36,246 nucleotides of DNA from Lentisphaeria bacterium (GTDB lineage Bacteria > Verrucomicrobiota > Lentisphaeria > Victivallales > JAADHT01). Under the pieces are notes generated by a model that saw nothing but the letters and a program-made list of their open reading frames with translations, had not been told where the DNA came from and did no database searches. Below, one piece after another: positions 6,354 through 15,195 of this stretch (position 1 is the stretch's first letter; the number at the start of each line of letters is the position of its first letter). Both the position numbers and the translations under genes were made by a program. The DNA lies in contig WFSE01000145.1 of the NCBI GenBank assembly GCA_015486135.1, positions 1 through 36,246 on the forward strand, read 5' to 3'.

Positions 6354-7706
6354 ATGGCTACGAAAGTGCCGATACCGAAACTGGGACAGTCAGAGGAGAC
6401 TGTCGTTATAGAAAAGTGGGTCGTCAAAGAGGGCGACACCATAAAGAAGGGTGATGTCCTTTTCGAGGTCGAGACCGACAAGGCGGTTCTGGAGGTGGAA
6501 TCGCAGTTCGAGGGAACCCTTTTGAAGGTTGTCGTCCCGGCCGGGGTGGAAGTCCCCGTGATGAGCGTCGCCGCCGTCATTGGCGACCCTGGCGAGGAGA
6601 TTCCCGAGATCGAACCGCCAAAAAAGCCGGAAAAGAAGGAAGCCCCGGCACCCAAGCCGGCCGCGCCAAAAAAGGACGCACCAAAAAAGGCTTCCGCGAC
6701 TTCCGCGGCGCCCGCCGCCGCCGCTCCGGCGGCCCCCTCCGCGGTGTCGGCACCCGCGGCACCGGCGTTCAAGCCCAAGCCCTCTCCACGGGCTAGGAGT
6801 TTCGCCAAAAAATACTTGATCGACCTCGACAAAGTAACTGGCACCGGAGGCTCCTCCGGACGCGTCACCGAGGCTGACATCAAGCGCTATTTGGAGGATT
6901 CGGGATATCTCGACCGTAAAATCACTCCGGCCGCGTTCAACATGGCGAAAAAAGAGGAGCTACACCTCCTCGAAATCGAGGGCACCGGCGACAACGGCCG
7001 CGTCACTATGGCCGATGTCAAGGACGCCGCCGCCGAGAAACCGCGCGAGTTCTCCACGATGCGCAAGGTCATCGCATCGCGCTTGGCCATGTCCAAACAA
7101 ACCATCCCCCACTTCTACGTCACCGTATCCATAGACATGTCGTGCCTGATGGAAAAACGGAAACAGATGAAGGAGGAGGACGGCAGGGCGCCCAGCGTCA
7201 ATGTCTTCATCATCAAGGCGGTCGCGGAGACGTTGAAGAATTTCCCGATGCTCAACGCGTCCACCGACGGCGAGTCGGTTAGCCACAAGTCGAAGGTGAA
7301 CATCGGTGTCGCCGTCAGCCTCGAAGGCGGACTGGTCGTCCCGGTCGTTCGCAACGCCGACAAAAAGGCGCTCGACGAGATCGACGCGGATGTCGCGGAA
7401 TTCGCGGCCAAGGCCCGCGACGGGAAAATATCCCCCGACGACATGAAAGGCGGAACGTTCACCATCTCCAATATGGGAATGCTCGGCGTGGAAAATTTCG
7501 CCGCCATCATCAACCCCGGCGAAACAGGAATCCTCGCGGTCTCCGCGGCGATTCCAACCCCCGTCGTCAAGGATGGCGAAGTCACCGTCGCCAACATTAT
7601 GAAGGTGACTCTCAGCGCCGACCACCGCGCCGTGGATGGCGCCGATGGCGCGAAGTTCCTCGCGGAACTCAAGCAACGACTCGAGTCCGCGGAGTTCGCG
7701 GGCTGA
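6354..7706 (+). CDS. Dihydrolipoamide acyltransferase (E2) of a 2-oxoacid dehydrogenase complex
   Basis: 450 aa. One lipoyl domain (about 3-76) has the lipoylation lysine K43 in VETDKAVLEVES. A Lys/Ala/Pro linker follows (about 80-140, poly-Ala-Pro). Next come two consecutive peripheral-subunit-binding-like domains: SPRARSFAKKYLIDL...GRVTEADIKRYL (about 142-182) and TPAAFNMAKKEELHL...GRVTMADVKDAA (about 190-226). The catalytic CAT domain (about 230-450) ends with SADHRAVDGADG, and the catalytic His is about residue 424. The protein transfers the acyl group from E1 to CoA and forms the complex core. The start has aaaggaaaa upstream. It is the evident partner of the fused E1 at 3163; the S23 element sits between them. 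The doubled binding domain is unusual. Confidence 0.94.
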   Translation: MATKVPIPKLGQSEETVVIEKWVVKEGDTIKKGDVLFEVETDKAVLEVESQFEGTLLKVVVPAGVEVPVMSVAAVIGDPGEEIPEIEPPKKPEKKEAPAPKPAAPKKDAPKKASATSAAPAAAAPAAPSAVSAPAAPAFKPKPSPRARSFAKKYLIDLDKVTGTGGSSGRVTEADIKRYLEDSGYLDRKITPAAFNMAKKEELHLLEIEGTGDNGRVTMADVKDAAAEKPREFSTMRKVIASRLAMSKQTIPHFYVTVSIDMSCLMEKRKQMKEEDGRAPSVNVFIIKAVAETLKNFPMLNASTDGESVSHKSKVNIGVAVSLEGGLVVPVVRNADKKALDEIDADVAEFAAKARDGKISPDDMKGGTFTISNMGMLGVENFAAIINPGETGILAVSAAIPTPVVKDGEVTVANIMKVTLSADHRAVDGADGAKFLAELKQRLESAEFAG

Positions 7707-7715
7707 CGGGTGAAC

Positions 7716-7765
7716 GGGGTCGGGACCGGCACTTTTGACGTTAGTTAAAGTGCGGAACCGACCCC
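7716..7765. repeat. REP-like 50-bp hairpin, copy 1
   Basis: GGGGTCGGGACCGGCACTTT pairs imperfectly with AAAGTGCGGAACCGACCCC across a short loop (tgacgttagtt). It begins 9 bp after the E2 stop and is followed by aagcatcctttttcgg. The same hairpin is at 29630-29679 and an interrupted copy at 31177-31281. The position fits an intergenic REP or 3'-end stabiliser. The T run after aagcatcc is too far away for a strong intrinsic terminator. Confidence 0.8.
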
Positions 7766-7783
7766 AAGCATCCTTTTTCGGAT

Positions 7784-7980
7784 TTAGGGTCTAATGAAAA
7801 AGTCGAGAACGGGTCAGTGGCTAGGCAATAATCTTGCTGAAAGTCCTTCCGCAAAGCCCGAAGGGTTCGCATAGCGAACGGAAAGATGCTTCGTACTCCT
7901 AGGCGAAATTAACGCCGCCAATGGCCCATTATCGGCTTTCCTGGAATTAGCAAGTGCCTCAAATCGTCAGTCGGCTCCCT
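7784..7980 (+). repeat. MITE-like repeat, partial copy C
   Basis: The left end TAGGGTCTAATGAAAAAGTCG matches the left terminus of the copies at 12068 and 30755. Internal matches are the cttccgcaaagcccgaaggg block and ggaattagcaagtgcctcaaa then agtcggctcc. The right half and right terminus of the family are not present; different sequence follows. Between here and gnd (7981-8141) I see no gene. Confidence 0.6.
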
Positions 7981-8141
7981 AAAAATAGGGCACATGGAAC
8001 CATACCACATCCGCCCTTCCCGCATTCTTCCATAGCGAAGGTCGCCCAATAGAAACCGCGCAGAGGGCATCCCTTGAAAAATCGGGGGAGCTATGCAAGG
8101 TTGTCCTAATGATATTTGGGTGGACATTAGGAGAACTCGAA

Positions 8142-9593
<1,452 letters not shown>

Positions 9594-9629
9594 ACTTTCA
9601 AAACCTTCCAATCGACGTATTGTTCCCAC

Positions 9630-12062
9630 ATGCCTGAAGCAATCCATATAAGCATCCTGTATGAAATAGAGGGAGTGGTCCAAGGTGTCGGATTCCGGCC
9701 GGCCCTGCATCGATTGGCCTCGGGGTTCGGACTCGTCGGATGGGTGCGCAACGACAACGACCGGGTCACACTCCGACTGGAAGGGCGGCCGGACATCATA
9801 GGACACTTTATCGCGGCGCTTCCCAAAAACCTCCCTCCACTCGCCCAAATAACCATCATCCGAGTCGTTGAAAAAACGGTCATGGAGGAGCCCCCGAAAG
9901 GCGCGTTCGAAATTATAGACAGCGGCGCGCCCGCGCAAACCGCGGGGTCAATCCTCATCGTTCCAGCCGACGCCGCCATGTGCCGCGAATGCGAGAGGGA
10001 AATACTCGACCCCGAAAACCGTCGGCACGGATACCCGTTCACGACATGCGTTGACTGCGGCCCGAGACATACAGTGGTCCTCGGAACCCCCTACGACCGC
10101 GGACGCACCACCCTCCGCGATTTCCCGCTCTGCGAACAATGCCAAAAGGAATACGAGTCGCCATCCGACAGACGCCACCACGCCGAAAGCCTGGCTTGCC
10201 CGAAATGCGGCCCCCAACTCTCCCTCCGGAACGCCGACGGCAAGGAACTGTCGATCAAAGACCACGATATTCTGCGAAAAGCCAGAGCCGAACTGGCGGC
10301 GGGAAAAATACTGGCCATACGCGGAATTGGCGGATTCCTCCTAGCGTCGGACGCGCTCAACCTCGATACCATCGCCACTTTGAGAACGCGGAAGTCGCGC
10401 CCGCACAAGCCATTCGCCGTAATGTTCGCGGACATCGAAACCGTTTTCGACTTCTGCTCGTTCAACGCCGAAGCCGTAAAACTGCTCTCCTCCCCAGCGT
10501 CGCCAATCGTCATCCTGCCGTTGAACCGGAGCAAACTGGACAAAACCGCGTCAAAGGCCTTCGACGCCATATCCCCGGACACCGACACCATCGGCGCCAT
10601 GATTCCATACTCCCCCCTCCACAAGCTCCTTTTCGAACCGCTCCCTGGCGACCCCACGCCTCCCTTCCGAGCCCTGATAATGACCAGTGGCAACAAGGGC
10701 GGAGAGCCAATCGCCACCGCCAACGACGAGGCGTTGGAAAAACTCTCCGGCATCGCCGATCTGTTCGTCATCCACAACCGCGAAATCAACATACGCAACG
10801 ACGACTCCATCGCAGTTACAAGAGACAAGTCACCCCAACTCTGGCGCAGGGCGCGCGGATACGCCCCCTCCCCCGTCGACAACCAAACTTATTCGACGAA
10901 AACCCTGTTAGCCGCGGAATCCGCGCTCGCCATGGGCGCCGGGCTGAAAAACACCATCGCAGTATCGGTAAACCAAAAAATCTTCGTCTCGCCACACATC
11001 GGAGACCTAGACAATCCCGAGACCTTCGCAGCATTGAAAAAAACGGTCGAGCGCCTGCCACGCCTCATCGGAGCAACGCCCAAATCCATCGCCGTGGACA
11101 AACACCCAGACATGCCCTCGACCATACTCGGCAAACAATTGGCCAAGGAACGGAGTCTCCCCCTCTTGGAAATCCAGCATCACCACGCCCACGCCGCCGC
11201 GTGCATGGGAGAGCATGGTTTAAACGAGGCGATCGCGATCGTCTTCGACGGCACCGGGCTCGGAGACGACGGATCCATATGGGGCGGAGAAGCTTTCTTT
11301 GTCAATATCCCCAAAGCGGAATTCGAGCGTCTCGCGTCGTTCGCGCCAGTCCCCCTCCCCGGCGGCGACGCCGCGGTCATCCATCCAGCGAGACAACTGG
11401 TGGCGCGCCTGAAACAGGCCGGAGTGGAGCTCAAACCCACAATGTTAAAACAATTGAAAATCTCGAAAAAACAATTGGAGATGTGGTCGCGGCAATGCGA
11501 GCAATCGATCAACGCGCCACTCACCAGCGCCGCCGGAAGACTCTTCGACTCCGTATCCGCCACGCTCGGCGTCGCACCGGAACAAACCACATACGAGGGA
11601 CAAGCCGCCATCCGCCTCGAAGCGCTAGCCCTAAGAGCCGCCTCGAAACTATCCGATTCCCCCGCCATCCCTCCGGAGGCCTTCTTCAAATTCAAAGCCG
11701 GACAAAAAGGTCCGGCCCTGATAGACTGGACCCCATTCTTCGCGGAAACCGCGCCAACCCTAATCGCGAATTCCGCGCCGGAAGCCCGCTCCGCGGAAAT
11801 CGCGCTCGCCTTCCATCACGCCGCCGCCGGCGCCGCGATGACCATAATCCATTACATCCGGTCCAAACACCGCATCGACAACATTGTCCTCTCCGGTGGA
11901 GTCTTCATGAACAAAATCCTCACGGAACTCCTTTTGGAGAAGATACGCGAGGCGGGGCTCACCCCACACATCCATCGGCAAATACCGCCCAACGATGGCG
12001 GAATATCCTTCGGACAGGCCGTCCTGGCAGCGGCTTCACCAAGTGGAAAAACAAGACTTTAA
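9630..12062 (+). CDS. hypF: HypF, [NiFe]-hydrogenase maturation carbamoyltransferase
   Basis: HypF activates carbamoyl phosphate and transfers the carbamoyl group to the HypE C-terminal Cys, the first step in making the CN ligands of [NiFe]-hydrogenase. At 810 aa it is full length. Domains in order are acylphosphatase-like (about 5-95; EGVVQGVGFRP), two zinc-finger-like segments (about 118-195; CRECEREI, CVDCGPRHT, CEQCQKEY, CPKCGPQ), YrdC-like (about 205-390; KILAIRGIGGF, RKSRPHKPFAVM, NRDI-type NREINIRNDDSI) and Kae1-like (about 400-805; HHHAHAAACMGEHG, VFDGTGLGDDGSIWGGEAF, LSGGVFMN). No other hyp or hydrogenase gene is in the window. There is no clear Shine-Dalgarno before the ATG. A 643-codon open frame (10139-12070) inside it is a composition shadow. 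Confidence 0.95.
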   Translation: MPEAIHISILYEIEGVVQGVGFRPALHRLASGFGLVGWVRNDNDRVTLRLEGRPDIIGHFIAALPKNLPPLAQITIIRVVEKTVMEEPPKGAFEIIDSGAPAQTAGSILIVPADAAMCRECEREILDPENRRHGYPFTTCVDCGPRHTVVLGTPYDRGRTTLRDFPLCEQCQKEYESPSDRRHHAESLACPKCGPQLSLRNADGKELSIKDHDILRKARAELAAGKILAIRGIGGFLLASDALNLDTIATLRTRKSRPHKPFAVMFADIETVFDFCSFNAEAVKLLSSPASPIVILPLNRSKLDKTASKAFDAISPDTDTIGAMIPYSPLHKLLFEPLPGDPTPPFRALIMTSGNKGGEPIATANDEALEKLSGIADLFVIHNREINIRNDDSIAVTRDKSPQLWRRARGYAPSPVDNQTYSTKTLLAAESALAMGAGLKNTIAVSVNQKIFVSPHIGDLDNPETFAALKKTVERLPRLIGATPKSIAVDKHPDMPSTILGKQLAKERSLPLLEIQHHHAHAAACMGEHGLNEAIAIVFDGTGLGDDGSIWGGEAFFVNIPKAEFERLASFAPVPLPGGDAAVIHPARQLVARLKQAGVELKPTMLKQLKISKKQLEMWSRQCEQSINAPLTSAAGRLFDSVSATLGVAPEQTTYEGQAAIRLEALALRAASKLSDSPAIPPEAFFKFKAGQKGPALIDWTPFFAETAPTLIANSAPEARSAEIALAFHHAAAGAAMTIIHYIRSKHRIDNIVLSGGVFMNKILTELLLEKIREAGLTPHIHRQIPPNDGGISFGQAVLAAASPSGKTRL

Positions 12063-12067
12063 CCATG

Positions 12068-12346
12068 TAGGGGGTGCTGAAAAAGTCGGAAACGTGCCGA
12101 TCCTTCCGTTCGCTTTGCAAACCCCGCGGGCTTTGCGGAAGGGCACTTCGCACCTGATAGGTATAGGTAGGTCTGGGCACCTTTAAATCACACGAACGTG
12201 TGTCGCGGAATTGGCAAGTGCCTCAAATTGCTAGTCGGCTCCAAGGGTTTTGGGAGAATCGATTCCAAAACATTGGAGATGACACCACCCAAAAGGCATT
12301 TGACCCAATAATTCTTAAGCACTTGACAATTATTCAGCAGGCTCTA
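12068..12346 (+). repeat. MITE-like element, copy A (near full length)
   Basis: The termini are inverted repeats: left TAGGGGGTGCTGAAAAAGTC, and right, on the complement, TAGAGCCTGCTGAATAATTG. Internal modules in order are gtcggaaacgtgccgat, a cttccgtt...ttgcggaagg inverted pair, cacacgaacgtgtg, gcggaattggcaagtgcctc, agtcggctccaaggg, an internal inverted pair ctccaagggttttggga / ttccaaaacattggag, then tggagatgacacc and cttgacaattattcag. The same modules, partly in a different order, make up 30755-31053. There is no ORF of substance and no transposase. A further right-end-like piece (ttattcagcaatgggc) is at about 12470. Nothing else is seen up to 12491. Confidence 0.75.
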
Positions 12347-12491
12347 ACTCACTTCGACAGGCTCAGCACAGACAGGCAGGGCAAAGAATGCGGAGTTTAT
12401 TCCTTTCGCTGAATCATAGCAACCTCTTCTACGCACACCATTTCCAAGTCCAGCAACATAGATTGAATGTTATTCAGCAATGGGCATTGCA

Positions 12492-14243
12492 TCATTTCTT
12501 TGAGGCTTTTAGCTTGGCGATATACCGCCTCCAGTCGTTGGGAGAAGAATGCCTTTCGCATAGGAACATCTTTTTTAAGGTGTCGTTTAGAACAGCGTTC
12601 AGCGCTTTCATTTTCTCGGAATCGCCTTTAACATCCTTCTGATTAGCAAGCATCGCATGGAAATCCAATAATTTCTCGGCAATAGGTATTTTGTCGTCAG
12701 ATATGTTCCAAAAAACGAATATCTTATTAAGGTCAACCTCGAACGAGGAGCTTCTCTTCTCAAGCAAATTAAGACATCTCGTCCTGATATCCGGATCATT
12801 GATCCAGTGAAGGTCGATGCCATCTCCCAAGGCCACATCCAGGACATTCTGATATTTGTCGGGATTATCCAGGATTTCTTCAACAAACGCCTTGACCACG
12901 GCGCCATACTTGGGATTTTTTTGGATCAAGATAATACTCATGGGCCAGATTTCACTCTCACACTCGCCTCCCTTCAGAATGCCGTCGAGTATTGACTTGT
13001 AATATTCCGGCAGATTGAAATCGGGATAGCAAATAGCCCAAATCCTCAACTTGGAATAAACCTCATCATCTTGCCTGTCCTCGGCTTCCCGCTTCTTAAG
13101 TGCGTCAAACATATATTTCTCAATTAAGTGATTATCTCTTTTGATCCGCTCGATAGCGTCAAAATCAAGTCCGTCCCCCTGACGAAGGAAGAACTTCACT
13201 ATGCCCTCCGCATCGCGCGACAATGAAGTAGGTTTGGAATTCAACAGAGGCATAAGATCGCAAAAAGTGTTGAAATGTTTTTTTGAAATCGCCTTCAGGA
13301 AAAACGACTGATTTATGATGTCTAAAATATCTTCTATTACGTCTTTTTGATTGGGATTATTCTTTATGAAAGCTGAAAGGGCATCGGCGACAGGAAGCGC
13401 TCTGTTAATAGAGTGATTTTTATAAAAAAGGTCCACCACGCAAGATGTCCAGTTGGAAACGCATAAGTCCTTGTTGTTTTTGACGAAAAAGGAAATGACC
13501 CCATCGCTGGCGGTCATTATTTCCGAGTATTTCAGCATCACGTCAAATCCCAAGTCGTAAAATTTATCCGGGGTTTTCTCGTCAATTTGGAACTCCAAAT
13601 TACGCCAATCGATCTTATCTGGATTTCCACGGAGCTTCTCCTCGTAGGAATCCGGGAATTCATATGACGAGTGCGAATATAAAAATTCAACCATTCCATA
13701 TACGTATTCCGGATGCTTGGCGAGTTTTTTCCTGTTGTCATAGAGGTAGTTGAATATCTCTCTTTTGAAATCCAGAGTGTATTCGAAATTCACATAGAGA
13801 ACTTTGAATATCATCTCGATGGATTTCCGCGACAATTTTGGATTTCTTAGGGCCTCCTTGAATTTGGATAAAAATTTTTCAGATACGGTCAGCGGAATAT
13901 TCGAAGCTACTTCGAATACCTTCTCTTTGACGTCATCCTTGAAATCTCCTGTCAAGATTTCGAAGAGAAACCCGCTCAACTCGTCGCTCCGCTTGGACGG
14001 TATTTTCACATCCAATTTTTGAAGAAGAGCGAAGGCGGCCACCCTCTTTTCCAAAGAGGCCTTCCCGTCGTTGACAAACTTGAAGATTGAGTTGATGTCG
14101 CTTGAATGAGTATCCGCATCCGCATATAGCGGCAAGAAAGGGGCAAGAGCTACAAGTGATACCAGAATGGCCGCACGCGTGAAATGCAATATTTGACTCC
14201 CAATCGTCAGGGCCGCCATCATTGCTTTCGTTAGAGCTTTCAT
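12492..14243 (-). CDS. Hypothetical exported alpha-helical protein (HEAT/ARM-like?)
   Basis: 583 aa, not recognised. The N-terminus is long and hydrophobic (about 1-42, ending FLPLYADADT), consistent with a signal peptide or one membrane anchor. The rest is almost wholly predicted helical. Regularly spaced helix pairs recur (EKRVAAFALLQKL, VKEKVFEVASNIP, SRKSIEMIFKVLYV, LYDNRKKLAKHPEYVYGMVEFL, KYGAVVKAFVEEILDNPDKY), which suggests an alpha-solenoid such as HEAT or ARM repeats. That is judged by eye without a profile. The Shine-Dalgarno is strong (gatggagggagag). It is a monocistronic gene flanked by repeats, with no context clue to function. Codon use is more AT-rich than in hypF. Confidence 0.7.
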   Translation of the reverse strand: MKALTKAMMAALTIGSQILHFTRAAILVSLVALAPFLPLYADADTHSSDINSIFKFVNDGKASLEKRVAAFALLQKLDVKIPSKRSDELSGFLFEILTGDFKDDVKEKVFEVASNIPLTVSEKFLSKFKEALRNPKLSRKSIEMIFKVLYVNFEYTLDFKREIFNYLYDNRKKLAKHPEYVYGMVEFLYSHSSYEFPDSYEEKLRGNPDKIDWRNLEFQIDEKTPDKFYDLGFDVMLKYSEIMTASDGVISFFVKNNKDLCVSNWTSCVVDLFYKNHSINRALPVADALSAFIKNNPNQKDVIEDILDIINQSFFLKAISKKHFNTFCDLMPLLNSKPTSLSRDAEGIVKFFLRQGDGLDFDAIERIKRDNHLIEKYMFDALKKREAEDRQDDEVYSKLRIWAICYPDFNLPEYYKSILDGILKGGECESEIWPMSIILIQKNPKYGAVVKAFVEEILDNPDKYQNVLDVALGDGIDLHWINDPDIRTRCLNLLEKRSSSFEVDLNKIFVFWNISDDKIPIAEKLLDFHAMLANQKDVKGDSEKMKALNAVLNDTLKKMFLCERHSSPNDWRRYIAKLKASKK

Positions 14244-14514
14244 AACTCTCCCTCCATCGTTTGAGTTTCACCCGATACCCTTGGCGGAGTTTGGATTCCT
14301 TTGGAACGAGCCACCTTGCCTGGCAGGCCCGCGTATCCTTGGCATCCACCCTTGGATTCCGCCTCGAACGGCTCCACCACCCCCCGAAAAGCCAAGCGGG
14401 TTTCCCAAAAAAATCCGACTTTTTTTTCACACACATCCAGAATAGGCCGCATTTTCCCGGTTTCACGCATTCCTAGCCTTCCAATAACATACCCCGCGAA
14501 TTCCGCGGGAGCAA

Positions 14515-15190
14515 CTCCTCTTTTATTCCTAGCGGAGAAGCAAATAACGCAGAGTTTTTCTTCTCTTCCCTTCCCCGCAACCATGCCGATTCCGCGCATG
14601 CGGGAACGGCATCTTCGTGGGCTCTGTGAGCTTCGTGGTGGGATAAATCTTAAAAACCCGGTTCTGGAATCCACAGCATTGGCACTGTGCGCCAAGCTAT
14701 TTTTGTATGTGTTTCCGGAGCTTTTTCTAAGACTTTTTTAACCACAGAGCTCACGAAGCTCACGAAGTTTTTCCATCTCCTCGGACGGAGCTGGAAAAGG
14801 CTTGCATGGAAGAAAAATCAACTCCGATCCTAACATTTTTCATTCGTGCTGATTCGTGAAGATTCGTGGCGACTCCTCTTCCTAGCTACACCCCCTACAT
14901 CGCCTAAATGGTAAAAATCCCCTCTTAGCAGTCTCCGCGTCTTCGCGAGGCAATATCTTCCGGCCCCCGTCCCCACGTCCGACTCACGGACTCACAGACT
15001 CACGGACTCATCCTTCCGTTCGCTCCGCGAACCCTTCCGCCTTCAGGAAGCTTACGGCGTGACAAGTCGGGCTTTGCGGAAGGATCGCCTAATCACAAGT
15101 CCTCCATTTTATCCCGCCATAGCTTTAGCGGAGACGGAAGCCACTGGAGGACGACGGAGGATCGGCGCGTTTCCGACTTTTTCAGCCCCC
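14515..15190. repeat. Long gene-free gap filled with repeat fragments
   Basis: About 950 bp (14244-15195) lack a credible gene. Recognisable pieces are listed here. A ctagcggagaagcaaataacgcagag block (14525-14555) is the inverted counterpart of 2075-2105. ttcgtgggctctgtgagcttcgtgg (about 14610) faces an inverted ccacagagctcacgaagc (about 14741). Near 14845 there is gattcgtgaagattcgtggc. At 14990-15020 there is a ~8-bp tandem of ctcacgga/ctcacaga. A ccttccgttcgc...ttgcggaagg pair occupies 15009-15084. At 15160-15190, in reverse orientation, lies a MITE left end (ggctgaaaaagtcggaaacg on the complement). ORFs here (14301-14741 +, 14240-14695 -) are repeat-derived. Confidence 0.55.
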
Positions 15191-15195
15191 TCGAC

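Noticed and set aside
10139-12070. 643-codon + strand ORF in another frame of hypF
   Set aside because: It is Arg/Pro/His-rich with no recognisable motif, and lies entirely within hypF, which has all family motifs. It is a GC-composition shadow.
14301-14741. 146-codon + strand ORF in the gap before the helical protein
   Set aside because: It is built from repeat fragments also seen at 2.0-2.1 kb, with no Shine-Dalgarno and no family resemblance.
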